Assembly: GCA_904420005.1 (NCBI GenBank)
Contig: CAJFTT010000042.1
Coordinates: forward strand, 104,463 to 168,462
DNA: 64,000 nt
From: Candidatus Tabaqchalia intestinavium
GTDB taxonomy: Bacteria > Bacillota > Clostridia > Oscillospirales > CAJFTT01
Direction of reading: 5' to 3'
Each line of letters opens with the position of its first letter. The stretch's first letter is position 1. Shown in pieces: positions 55,706 to 63,853 of this stretch. The notes beneath the pieces are model-generated. The model worked only from the letters and a program-made list of their open reading frames with translations, did no database searches and had not been told where the DNA came from. The translations under genes and the position numbers were made by a program.

Positions 55706-56188
55706 ATGGCAAAAATCTGCAATTACTGCGGTGCAGAAATGCCGGATTCGGAGATCTTCTGCGAAAAATGCGGGTTCCCCAATACGGGAGACAGCCGGGA
55801 TTTAATCAGCTTGAAAGTTTCCGCCGGCCTGTATAAACAGCGCAATGCCAAGGGAGAGGAAATCGAACGGCTGCGCCAGCTGAATCGTCACAAAAGACTG
55901 CCAAACGAAATAGCCCGCTCCGGCGGTTCGGCTGAATTCACGATTGCTTATCCTTCTGACGACATTCCGCCGGAGCAGGAGGACCAATATTTGCAGTTGC
56001 TGAGCATCGCGAATCAAGATCGGACCGAAGAGCTTCTCCGGGAAGCCTTGCATCGCATAGAGCAACAGAACTATACCGCATTGGAGCGCCTTCGCATTAT
56101 CAAGCGATGCACGGTTTTCTTCGCGGCTCTTACTGCGATCAGCCTGATCTGTGCTGTTCTCATCCAGGTCGTGCCGCTCCTTTCGTAA
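55706..56188 (+). CDS. small zinc-ribbon membrane protein, copy 2
   Basis: 160 residues from ATG 55706 with GGAGGGG upstream. Same plan as the preceding gene: CNYCGAEMPDSEIFCEKCGF, then PNTGDSRDLISLKVSAGLYK, LRQLNRHKRLPNEIA and a C-terminal membrane helix (about 137-158) that ends the protein. The 19-base gap and shared order indicate tandem duplication and one transcript. Copy 1 has lost the glycine after the last Cys and gained a tail. Confidence 0.82.
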   Translation: MAKICNYCGAEMPDSEIFCEKCGFPNTGDSRDLISLKVSAGLYKQRNAKGEEIERLRQLNRHKRLPNEIARSGGSAEFTIAYPSDDIPPEQEDQYLQLLSIANQDRTEELLREALHRIEQQNYTALERLRIIKRCTVFFAALTAISLICAVLIQVVPLLS

Positions 56189-56192
56189 TCAC

Positions 56193-56220
56193 AGCCGCCT
56201 GCTCACGCAGGCGGCTTTTT
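56193..56220 (+). terminator. terminator of the zinc-ribbon pair
   Basis: AGCCGCCTGC (56193-56202), TCAC loop, GCAGGCGGCT (56207-56216), then TTTTT. Confidence 0.9.
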
Positions 56221-56341
56221 CATGCCCGTTGGCCTCTCGCCGTCCCGTAACGCATGAACCTTCCCGTAGTCTTCCAAGGCCCCTCCTTATTCAGTCGCCA
56301 ACCGGGCCCCATCGCCCAATTTATATTCCGGCCCAAGGCCA

Positions 56342-58093
56342 TCATATCGCCGCGGACTTTTGCGCTTCATACAGGCGCGCATATTCTCCTCCCTGCGCCA
56401 GCAGCGTTTCATGCGTCCCCTCTTCCTGAATCCCGCAATCGTCAATGACGATGATTCGACTGGCAGAACGGATCGTAGAGAGCCGATGCGCGATGATCAG
56501 CGTCGTCCGGCCCTCCGCCAGCGCGTCAAAAGCCGACTGAATGCGTGCTTCTGTGACGGAATCGAGCGCGGAAGTCGCTTCATCCAGGATCAGGATGGGC
56601 GGGTTCTTGAGGAAAATGCGCGCGATGGAAATCCGTTGTTTCTGTCCGCCGGAAAGCATAACGCCCCGCTCCCCCACCTGCGTCTGGAAACCGTCGGGCA
56701 TCTGTAGAATATCCTCATAAATTTCCGCCTTTTGCGCCGCGCGGATAATCTCTTCCTCCGTGGCGTCGGGTTTGCCATAGCGAATGTTATCATACACCGT
56801 TCCTGCAAACAGGAAAACATCCTGCTGCACAATACCGATCTGCTGGCGCAGGGAATGCTGCTGCAGCGTCCGGACATCTTGTCCGTCGATCAGCACACGT
56901 CCCTGCGTCACGTCATAAAATCGCGGGATCAGCTGACACAGGGTGGATTTTCCGCCGCCGGACGGGCCCACCACCGCCACGGTTTCTCCCGGACGCACAT
57001 GCAGCGTGACGTGCCGCAGCACCGATTCGGCAGAGGATGCATAGGAGAAGGTCACATCCTCCAGCAGAATATCGCCCTGGACATGCTCGAGCGGCTTGGC
57101 GTCCGGCGCATCCTGAATTTCCGGCTCCACCCGCATCAGCTCCACAAAGCGCTTGAACCCCGCCATTCCCTGCATAAACTGCTCGACAAACGCCGAGAGC
57201 TTGCGCACCGGCGTAATGAATGTGGTCACATACAGCGCAAACGTCGTCAAGTCGATGAAATCCATCTTCCCCTGCATGATCAGCAGTCCGCCCACCGCGA
57301 TGACCAGCACGGACATGATCCCCATGAAAAACTCCATGCCGGAGTGATAGAACGCCATGGCCCGGTAGTAACCGCGCTTGGCCCCGCGGAACTGGTCATT
57401 GGCCGCGTCGAACTTCGCGCCTTCCGCCGCCTCGTTGGCAAAGGCTTTGGCCGTGCGCATGCCGGAAATGGAGGACTCCACCTCGCCGTTGATCCCCGCG
57501 AGCTTGGCCTTGACCTCGGTCGACGTGCGCATCATCCGCTTGCGGCTGAAGATCGTGAAAAGCACAAACAGCGGGATCACCGCGAACACCACCAACGCCA
57601 GCTGCCACTGGATCGTGAGCATGATGCCAAACGCGCCGACGATCGTCACGAAGGAGATGAACAAATCTTCCGGCCCGTGATGCGCCAGCTCTGTGATCTC
57701 AAACAGATCGCCCGTGACGCGGCTCATGAGCTGACCGGTCCGGTTCTTGTCATAGAAAGAAAACGACAAATCCTGCATATGCGTGAACAGATCCTTGCGG
57801 ATATCCGCTTCCATCTGCACACCCAGCAGGTGGCCCCAGTACGTGACGATATAATAAAACCCGCCCTTGAGCAGATAGGCCGCCCCCAGCCCGGCCATCA
57901 CGGCAAAAAAAGCGGCGAACATCCCCTCCGGCAGCAGCTCCTGCATGCAGTAACGCGAGATCATCGGAAACAGCAAATCCACCACGCAGATGCACAGTGC
58001 GCACACCATGTCCAGGGCAAAGAGCTTCCAATGCGGCCGGTAATATGACACGAAAATCCGTAAGTATCCATTCCGTTTGAATTCAATTTTCAT
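56342..58093 (-). CDS. ABC exporter (fused permease-ATPase)
   Basis: 583 residues. Six membrane helices in 1-310, then the ATPase with GPSGGGKSTLCQLIPRF, Q-loop, LSGGQKQRISIARI, ILILDEATSALD and IIAHRLSTI. MsbA/LmrA-like half transporter, homodimer expected. ATG 58093 follows AAGGCGG; the longer frame is weaker. Substrate unknown; lipid or drug export is usual. No partner gene is adjacent. Confidence 0.9.
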   Translation of the reverse strand: MKIEFKRNGYLRIFVSYYRPHWKLFALDMVCALCICVVDLLFPMISRYCMQELLPEGMFAAFFAVMAGLGAAYLLKGGFYYIVTYWGHLLGVQMEADIRKDLFTHMQDLSFSFYDKNRTGQLMSRVTGDLFEITELAHHGPEDLFISFVTIVGAFGIMLTIQWQLALVVFAVIPLFVLFTIFSRKRMMRTSTEVKAKLAGINGEVESSISGMRTAKAFANEAAEGAKFDAANDQFRGAKRGYYRAMAFYHSGMEFFMGIMSVLVIAVGGLLIMQGKMDFIDLTTFALYVTTFITPVRKLSAFVEQFMQGMAGFKRFVELMRVEPEIQDAPDAKPLEHVQGDILLEDVTFSYASSAESVLRHVTLHVRPGETVAVVGPSGGGKSTLCQLIPRFYDVTQGRVLIDGQDVRTLQQHSLRQQIGIVQQDVFLFAGTVYDNIRYGKPDATEEEIIRAAQKAEIYEDILQMPDGFQTQVGERGVMLSGGQKQRISIARIFLKNPPILILDEATSALDSVTEARIQSAFDALAEGRTTLIIAHRLSTIRSASRIIVIDDCGIQEEGTHETLLAQGGEYARLYEAQKSAAI

Positions 58094-58210
58094 AGCAGAT
58101 GCCGCCTTTTCTCCTGTTTTTCTTCGTCCGTCGCTCGAAAACACCATGGCTTCGACTCCAAAGCTTTCGATAGGAAAACAGCCTTTTCCTCACGCCGATG
58201 CAAAATAACA
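58094..58210. other. interval between the ABC exporter and the second CsoR gene
   Basis: With the next 190 bases this makes about 300 bases without a supported gene. It includes the GGAAAA/TTTTCC mini-hairpin. No convincing promoter for the exporter was found; one should exist here. Confidence 0.4.
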
Positions 58211-58239
58211 AAACCATGGAACGCATCATTCCACGGTTT
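58211..58239 (-). terminator. terminator of the second csoR-like gene
   Basis: AAACCATGGAA (58211-58221) with TTCCACGGTTT (58229-58239), one internal mismatch, then TGTTATTTTG on the minus strand. It is 160 bases beyond the stop. Confidence 0.55.
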
Positions 58240-58399
58240 ACGCCAATACCATCTTCAGCGGACAAGGGCAGCCGCGATTTTGCGTAACGAAACAGGGCGC
58301 CCGGCAGCGTTTTTCTCCCGCCGTGGGTGCGCCCGCGCTCTGCTTCCAGGCAAAATTGCCCCATCTCTACCAGAGACAGCGTTCCCCTCATAGGAAAAC

Positions 58400-58675
58400 T
58401 CATGTCATGTTCGCGAACCGCTCCACTGCTTTGGTGAAATTCTCGATCGTCTTGTCCGCGTCGCCATGCGCGATGCCGTCCCGGACGCAATGCTTGATAT
58501 GTCCCTCCAGCACGATTTGCCCCGCTTTATGAAGCGCGGACTTGGCGGCATTGATCTGCGCGAGCACATCCTCGCAGGGGATATCCTCGTCAATCATCCG
58601 GTCGATCGCCTGCACCTGCCCGATGATTTTCTTCAGTCTGCGGTGCAGATTCTCCGCATCCATGCACTGTCTCAT
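58400..58675 (-). CDS. CsoR/RcnR-family metal-sensing repressor (second copy)
   Basis: 91 residues from ATG 58675 (GGAGG). All-helical DUF156 fold: LHRRLKKIIGQVQAIDRMI, then Cys in DEDIPCEDVLAQ, and His/Cys in VLEGHIKHCV, the Cys-His-Cys copper set. There is no adjacent transporter to regulate except the exporter downstream. No TACCC-type copper operator is at its own promoter, so its target metal and genes are open. Confidence 0.85.
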   Translation of the reverse strand: MRQCMDAENLHRRLKKIIGQVQAIDRMIDEDIPCEDVLAQINAAKSALHKAGQIVLEGHIKHCVRDGIAHGDADKTIENFTKAVERFANMT

Positions 58676-58709
58676 CTCGCACCTCCACAAATCTTCAACG
58701 TTTTCACTT

Positions 58710-58739
58710 ATTGTACTAAATGGAAATTCGATTTGTCAA
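58710..58739 (-). promoter_or_regulatory. promoter of the second csoR-like gene
   Basis: TTGACA (58734-58739), 18 bases, TACAAT (58710-58715), minus strand. Confidence 0.7.
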
Positions 58740-58903
58740 GGCTGGTCCCTTGCTCCGTTCACGGAGGAGAAACACTCATTCGATATACGAACGACCGGCA
58801 GACGCCTACAAGCGATTGATTTTATCCTGCGTGTCTATTTCTACTATCTTTCTTTGTGCCGAAAATACAGCCGCCAGCTGCCAGGGATCGGCAGAATGAA
58901 AAC

Positions 58904-59455
58904 TCATAGGGTGCGGATCACCCTGCATGGATTCCCGACGGCAAGACATCTGGGCGGAATATCTTTTGTAACGACGCTCCCCGCGCCGATGACACTCCCT
59001 TCCCCGATGGTCACTCCCGGCAAAATCAAAGCGCCCGCGCAAATCCAAACGTTATCGCCGATCGTGACCGGATGCGTATATTCCAGCCCGGCGATTCGCT
59101 GCTCCACGTCCATGGCATGCTCTTCTGTAATGATGCAGACATTGGGCGCGATAAACACATGATTCCCGATTGTGATCTTTCCGCTGTCCATCAGTTTCCC
59201 ATTCACGTTGAGAAAGAAGTCGTCACCCACAGTTATGTTGTACCCATATGTGCAAAAGAACGGTTGCTCAACGACACAATTGCTGCCGGCTTTTCCAAGA
59301 ATTTTGCGAATGGCCGCTTGTCTCGCTTCCCGGTCGAGCGGGTTCATGCTATTGTATTCGTGCAGTTTCCTGACGGTTTCATCGCGCTCCGCGGCGAGTT
59401 CCGGATCCGCCGGCTGGTAGAGCAGCTCGGCATGCGATTTTTCTTTTTCGGTCAT
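58904..59455 (-). CDS. sugar O-acetyltransferase (maltose/galactoside type)
   Basis: 183 residues. Left-handed beta-helix hexapeptide repeats (ITIGNHVFIAPNVCI, VTIGDNVWICAGALILPGVT, IGEGSVIGAGSVVTKDI) with catalytic His in EEHAMD, and an N-terminal MAT-type helical segment. Acetylates sugars with acetyl-CoA. ATG 59455 with AAGGGA. Independent of the neighbouring copper genes. Confidence 0.9.
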   Translation of the reverse strand: MTEKEKSHAELLYQPADPELAAERDETVRKLHEYNSMNPLDREARQAAIRKILGKAGSNCVVEQPFFCTYGYNITVGDDFFLNVNGKLMDSGKITIGNHVFIAPNVCIITEEHAMDVEQRIAGLEYTHPVTIGDNVWICAGALILPGVTIGEGSVIGAGSVVTKDIPPRCLAVGNPCRVIRTL

Positions 59456-59488
59456 ATGGAATCCCTTCTTTCTCCAAAATGCAACCCA

Positions 59489-59518
59489 GGCAAGCGGCAA
59501 AGCTTCCCGCCGCTTGCC
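59489..59518 (-). terminator. possible terminator of copA
   Basis: GGCAAGCGGC (59489-59498) and GCCGCTTGCC (59509-59518), followed on the minus strand by TGGGTTGCATTTTGG; the T-run is weak. Confidence 0.4.
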
Positions 59519-59578
59519 CGGATGCCAGCCCCGCATGGCTCCGAACGGGGCCAGCTGCCCTCATGAACCGTGCGGGCC

Positions 59579-62197
59579 TTACAGCGTGACGCAGCGCACC
59601 GGCGTATAGCCCGCTTCGGTCACCGCATCCATCAGCGCCTGATCCGAAACTTCCTTGGAAAGCGAAACCGTCGCCTCCTTTTTCTCCAAATCCACGCTGG
59701 CTTCCTGCACGCCGTCCACGGCGGCCAGCGCTTTCTGCACATGCATCTGGCAATGCGCACACATCATACCATCCACTGTCAATACCTTTTTCATCAAAAC
59801 CGTTCCTTTCTGTGTTTTCGAACTTTCTCCGGCAGTCTGAAAATTATCTTCCACCACAGGCGCATGTCCTGTGGGTTCCGAACGATGGGATGCCTCTTTG
59901 CGCTTGAAGAAGCGTAAGCGCAGGGCATTGGCGACAACGCACACCGAGCTGAGGCTCATAGCCGCCGAACCGATCATGGGGCTCAAGCGCAGCTGGAACG
60001 CCGGATACAGCACACCCGCGGCCACGGGAATGCCAAGAATATTATAAAAGAACGCCCAAAACAGATTCATGTGAATATTGCGCACCACGGCCCGGCTCAA
60101 ATCGATCGCGGCGGCCACGTCGTCGAGCGAATCTTTCATCAGCACCACATCGGCCGACTCAATGGCAATATCCGTTCCGGCGCCGATCGCAATGCCAATA
60201 TCCGCTCTGGTCAGGGCAGGTGCATCGTTGACACCGTCCCCCACCATGGCTACCTTGTGGCCGGCTTCCTGCAGCGCGTGGATTTCCGCTTCCTTTTGGG
60301 TGGGAAGCACGTCGGAAATCGCTTGCTCAATGTCCAGCTCCTTGCGGATAGCTTCCGCTGTCACGCGGTTGTCTCCCGTAAGCATGACTACATGCAATCC
60401 CATTTCTTTGAAGCGGCGGATGGCGTTACAGCTGGATTCGCGGATCGTGTCCGCAACGGCAACAATGCCAACCAGCGCGCCATCGCGAGCAAAAAGCAGC
60501 GGCGTTTTCCCTTCTTCCGCCAATCGCTCCATCGTCGCTTTGGCCCGCTGCGCCGCTTCGCTTTGCCCCAGCAGGCCATTTTCTTCCAGGAATGCCTGGT
60601 TGCCGGCCAGATAGGCATGCCCCAGGACCGTAGCGCGAATTCCCCGGCCAGCGGCCGCTTCAAACCATTCCGCCTGTGGAATGACGAGCTGATCCGCTTG
60701 GGCTTTTTCCACCACGGCCTGCGCCAGCGGATGCTCGCTGCCGAACTCCGCCGCAGCCGCCTCCGCAAGAAACTGCGCCTGCGGCAGCTCGGGATCCAGC
60801 ATCACAATCTCGGTCACGGACGGCGCGCCCTGCGTAATCGTCCCTGTTTTGTCCAGCACAATGGTGTCCACTGCGTGCAGATTCTCTAAACTCTCCGCGG
60901 ACTTGATCAGAATCCCCATTTCCGCCGCTTTCCCCGTCCCGACCATGATCGCCACCGGGGTCGCGAGGCCCAGCGCACAGGGACAGGAAATCACCAGCAC
61001 AGCGATGGCGTTGGACAACGCAAATTCAAACGTCTGCCCCACCAGCAGCCAGATCACCGCTGTGAGAATGGCAATCGCAATCACCACCGGCACAAAAATA
61101 CCGCTGACTTTGTCCGCCAACCGCGCAATAGGCGCTTTGGAATTGCCCGCTTCATCCACCAGGCGAATGATTTGCGCCAGCGTCGTATCCTCTCCGACTT
61201 TCGATGCCTGGAACCGGAAGGTTCCGTTCTTATTGATCGTGGCGGAGATGACAGAATCGCCCGGGTGTTTTTCCACGGGGATGCTTTCCCCTGTGATCGC
61301 CGCCTGGTCTACGAAACCGTATCCTTCCGTCACGATCCCATCCACAGGAATACCTTCCCCCGGCCGAATAACAACCGTATCCCCTGCCACCACCTGCTCT
61401 GCCGGAATCGTTTGCTCGACCCCATCGCGCAGGACACAAGCTGTTTTTGGCGCAAGATCCACGAGTTTCCCCAGCGCGTCGGATGTTTTGGCTTTGGATT
61501 TTGCTTCCAGATATTTTCCCATCGTCACCAGCGTCAGGATCATGGCCGCCGACTCAAAATACAGTGCATGGGAATATTCCTGCACCAGCGCGAGATCTCC
61601 GTGCCCAAACCCATAGGCCATGCGAAACATGGCGAACAAACCATAAAGCAGCGACGCACCCGAGCCGATGGCGACGAGCGAATCCATATTGGGCGCGCGA
61701 TGCAGCAGCGCTTTGAAGCCGTGCTGATAAAAATGCCGGTTGATGAACAAAATAGGGAGCGTGATCAGCAGCTGCGCCAGCGCTGAAATCAGCGCATTCT
61801 CCGTCCCAACCAATATGCCCGGCACCGGCAGATGCAGCATATGTCCCATCGCGATATACATCAGCGGGACGAGAAGAACCACAGAAGCGATCAGCCGATG
61901 CTTCATGGCCTTCTGATCCTCCTGCGTGCGTGCCTGCCTTGCCTGCCATTCGCTGCGAAACCCGCTGTCCCTAGCCTCTGTCTGTCGTACCGGCGCCGCG
62001 CCGTAACCGATCTCTTTGACGGCTTTCACGATCTGGGCCTCTCCCAGCACCGCTTCATCATATTGCACTGTCATCTGGTTGGCGAGCAGGCTCACATCGA
62101 CCTTCTCCACGCCCTCCAGCTTCTGCACGCTGCGCGTTACATTCGCCTGACAAGCGGCGCAGGTCATGCCGGTGACGTTATATTTTTCCGTTTTCAC
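59579..62197 (-). CDS. copA: Cu(+)-exporting P1B ATPase with fused C-terminal CopZ-like domain
   Basis: 872 residues from GTG 62197 (AAGGAGGGG). N-terminal HMA domain with GMTCAACQ, eight membrane helices including the CPC site ISCPCALGLATP, phosphorylation site DKTGTITQG, SEHPLAQAV and GDGVNDAPALTRADIG. After the last helices (about residue 780), a linker leads to a second HMA domain (DGMMCAHCQ) filling the last 71 residues. CopA pumps Cu(I) out. The internal ATG at 59794, with AAAGGAA before it, could also give a free CopZ. Confidence 0.93.
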   Translation of the reverse strand: MKTEKYNVTGMTCAACQANVTRSVQKLEGVEKVDVSLLANQMTVQYDEAVLGEAQIVKAVKEIGYGAAPVRQTEARDSGFRSEWQARQARTQEDQKAMKHRLIASVVLLVPLMYIAMGHMLHLPVPGILVGTENALISALAQLLITLPILFINRHFYQHGFKALLHRAPNMDSLVAIGSGASLLYGLFAMFRMAYGFGHGDLALVQEYSHALYFESAAMILTLVTMGKYLEAKSKAKTSDALGKLVDLAPKTACVLRDGVEQTIPAEQVVAGDTVVIRPGEGIPVDGIVTEGYGFVDQAAITGESIPVEKHPGDSVISATINKNGTFRFQASKVGEDTTLAQIIRLVDEAGNSKAPIARLADKVSGIFVPVVIAIAILTAVIWLLVGQTFEFALSNAIAVLVISCPCALGLATPVAIMVGTGKAAEMGILIKSAESLENLHAVDTIVLDKTGTITQGAPSVTEIVMLDPELPQAQFLAEAAAAEFGSEHPLAQAVVEKAQADQLVIPQAEWFEAAAGRGIRATVLGHAYLAGNQAFLEENGLLGQSEAAQRAKATMERLAEEGKTPLLFARDGALVGIVAVADTIRESSCNAIRRFKEMGLHVVMLTGDNRVTAEAIRKELDIEQAISDVLPTQKEAEIHALQEAGHKVAMVGDGVNDAPALTRADIGIAIGAGTDIAIESADVVLMKDSLDDVAAAIDLSRAVVRNIHMNLFWAFFYNILGIPVAAGVLYPAFQLRLSPMIGSAAMSLSSVCVVANALRLRFFKRKEASHRSEPTGHAPVVEDNFQTAGESSKTQKGTVLMKKVLTVDGMMCAHCQMHVQKALAAVDGVQEASVDLEKKEATVSLSKEVSDQALMDAVTEAGYTPVRCVTL

Positions 62198-62301
62198 CCA
62201 TTCCCCTCCTTCTCCGCGAGGATGCCATATTACGCTTCTCCTGTATCTCACTACCGTCAATCAAACCGTGCGCCTCATCTTGGTTGAAGCACGCCGGCCA
62301 T

Positions 62302-62622
62302 TCATTTGAGCTTTTTAATGAGCGCCAGGGCTTCCTCCACAATCTGGGTATTCCCCTTTTGAATTTCTTCCACCACACAGGTTTCCAAGTGATCCTGTAG
62401 CACCAAATAGCCAAACGCCTGCAGCGCGCTCTCCACCGCCGCCACCTGCACGAGAATATCGCCGCAGTAGCGGTTCTCCTCCAACATTTTGCTGATACCA
62501 CCAAGCTGCCCAATCATCCGGCTGAGCCGGTTTTGCAGCTGGCGCAGTTGGGCGTTATCTCTGGGTGTGGCTTTGTATTGGCATTGGCAACACGGCGACT
62601 GTGTTTCACGATTCTGTTCCAT
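62302..62622 (-). CDS. csoR: copper-sensing repressor CsoR
   Basis: 106 residues. N-terminal CCQCQ-rich extension, then the CsoR helical core LQNRLSRMIGQLGGISKML, Cys in EENRYCGDILVQ and His/Cys in LQDHLETCVVEE, the trigonal Cu(I) site. The operators at its promoter match CsoR consensus, and copA follows after about 105 bases, so it is the copper-operon repressor. Ribosome site GGAGGGG before ATG 62622. Confidence 0.93.
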   Translation of the reverse strand: MEQNRETQSPCCQCQYKATPRDNAQLRQLQNRLSRMIGQLGGISKMLEENRYCGDILVQVAAVESALQAFGYLVLQDHLETCVVEEIQKGNTQIVEEALALIKKLK

Positions 62623-62639
62623 CGTATCCCCTCCGTTAA

Positions 62640-62656
62640 ATACCCCACATGGGTAT
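62640..62656 (-). promoter_or_regulatory. CsoR operator, leader copy
   Basis: ATACCCCACATGGGTAT on the plus strand, exact reverse complement of the copy in the promoter spacer, 19 bases apart. It lies in the transcribed leader, next to the csoR ribosome site. Confidence 0.8.
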
Positions 62657-62669
62657 TTTTGTGCTTTTT

Positions 62670-62698
62670 ATTATAATACCCATGTGGGGTATTTTCAA
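62670..62698 (-). promoter_or_regulatory. csoR-copA promoter with CsoR operator in the spacer
   Basis: Minus strand TTGAAA (62693-62698) and TATAAT (62670-62675) with 17 bases between them; those 17 bases (62676-62692) are exactly the operator ATACCCATGTGGGGTAT (plus strand). The repressor would sit between the -35 and -10 boxes and block RNA polymerase. Confidence 0.88.
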
Positions 62699-62864
62699 GC
62701 GGTTTCTTCATGAATTTTTTGTTACAAATTGGAATTTCTCCTTCGTAGACCGGAGATAGTCCAACAATCCACAAAAAACACCCTACCGATCGCATTCCTC
62801 CAACGCGCAAAAAACAGCCGGCCTTATATAATATAGGCCACAGATGCATTGTTCAGAAATAAAC

Positions 62865-62895
62865 ATAGAGGGACGGCTGCGCGTCGTCCCTCTAT
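62865..62895 (-). terminator. terminator of feoA-HMA
   Basis: ATAGAGGGACG (62865-62875) and CGTCCCTCTAT (62885-62895), 11 bp, then GTTTATTT on the minus strand. It is 80 bases after the stop. Bases 62699-62864 hold only an imperfect GGCCT/AGGCC palindrome near 62820. Confidence 0.85.
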
Positions 62896-62975
62896 CTTTA
62901 TTTCACCGCACTTTTCATCTACCTGCTTTTGTCTGTCTTCCTACCGCTCGGATCAAGAAAAGTGCACATATGTCA

Positions 62976-63359
62976 TCACACATTGTGCGCCGTCGCCACA
63001 CAGATTACACCATAGCCAGCACGCTGGATAATCTGACGGATTTCCTCTTCTGTTAAAGCCTGCTTCGCGTGAATCATGGCGCTGTTTTGATGCAAATCCA
63101 CCACGGCATACATGCCCTGTGAATTGAACGCATTCTCCACCCGTGTAGCGCAATTTTCGCAGTGCATGCCATCGATCTCCGCCCGATACATATAGGGATA
63201 GTGGGACAATTCCTTATCTTCCGGACGCACACGTTTCACCGTCCCCTCTCCCGTGCCGCAGCAGCCGCTTTTGAGCCGCTTGACATAGCTGAAGATTGCA
63301 AAAACGCAAAGAAGCACCAGCGCGGCGCAAACCACAATCGTGAAAACGATCCCTTCCAC
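62976..63359 (-). CDS. membrane-anchored HMA-domain protein with FeoB-associated Cys motif
   Basis: 127 residues from GTG 63359 (GGAGGG seven bases upstream). One membrane helix (about 3-27), a short GCCGTGEGT segment like the FeoB-associated Cys-rich proteins, a linker, then an HMA domain with DGMHCENCATRVENA (about 75-127). The Cys pair suggests metal delivery or redox. It follows feoA by 16 bases. No feoB is visible in the window. Confidence 0.8.
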   Translation of the reverse strand: MEGIVFTIVVCAALVLLCVFAIFSYVKRLKSGCCGTGEGTVKRVRPEDKELSHYPYMYRAEIDGMHCENCATRVENAFNSQGMYAVVDLHQNSAMIHAKQALTEEEIRQIIQRAGYGVICVATAHNV

Positions 63360-63375
63360 AGTGAATCCCTCCGTC

Positions 63376-63585
63376 TCAAACGATAATTCTGCCGGCCATT
63401 TCCCGGCTGATCGCGATCCGGGTGCCTTTAACATTGACGATCAGATTGCCCCCCATCGTCGCGATCACCGTCACGCCGCCGCCAACGACAAACCCCATAT
63501 CTTCCAGATGCGATTTGAGCGCCGGGGAACCGCCGACCTTTTTGATGGTCATTATCTGGCCAATTGGCGCAAATTGCAACGGCAT
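63376..63585 (-). CDS. feoA: ferrous iron transport protein A
   Basis: 69 residues, SH3-like. GQIMTIKKVGGSPALKSHLE and GFVVGGGVTVIATMGGNLIV match FeoA, which docks on FeoB. AAGGAGG precedes the ATG. A DtxR-like palindrome sits at its promoter, fitting iron control. Confidence 0.92.
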   Translation of the reverse strand: MPLQFAPIGQIMTIKKVGGSPALKSHLEDMGFVVGGGVTVIATMGGNLIVNVKGTRIAISREMAGRIIV

Positions 63586-63618
63586 TTCGTTTTCCTCCTT
63601 CCGTCAGCCCGCCTTCAG

Positions 63619-63632
63619 TTAGTGTTAACTAA
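63619..63632 (-). promoter_or_regulatory. candidate DtxR/IdeR-family iron operator
   Basis: TTAGTGTTAACTAA, arms TTAGT and ACTAA over a GTTA centre, with an overlapping AGTTA/TAACT dyad; this resembles the repeated TTAG/CTAA halves of DtxR-family sites. It is 10 bases downstream of the -10. Confidence 0.5.
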
Positions 63633-63642
63633 TCCATGTATA

Positions 63643-63671
63643 ATCCTAGCACGATTTCCTTTCGGTGTCAA
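63643..63671 (-). promoter_or_regulatory. promoter of feoA
   Basis: TTGACA (63666-63671), 17 bases, TAGGAT (63643-63648), minus strand; 58 bases before the start. Confidence 0.7.
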
Positions 63672-63853
63672 ATACAACCATTCATTTTGGGATCTCTAAA
63701 ATGGCGCAAAAAATCCGGAATTTCGTCTTCGGTTCTTACATACGGCAAGCATACCAATCCGGCACCGAATAAATTCAGCAGCAATACGGCTTAAGTTCTC
63801 GCGATACAGCATAAATTCCTGCCCGTTAATAGGAGTCCGCCTGCCGTTATAGT

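Noticed and set aside
58083..58490. Minus-strand frame of 135 codons between the second csoR and the exporter
   Set aside because: It starts inside the csoR gene in another frame, lacks a ribosome site and crosses the csoR terminator.
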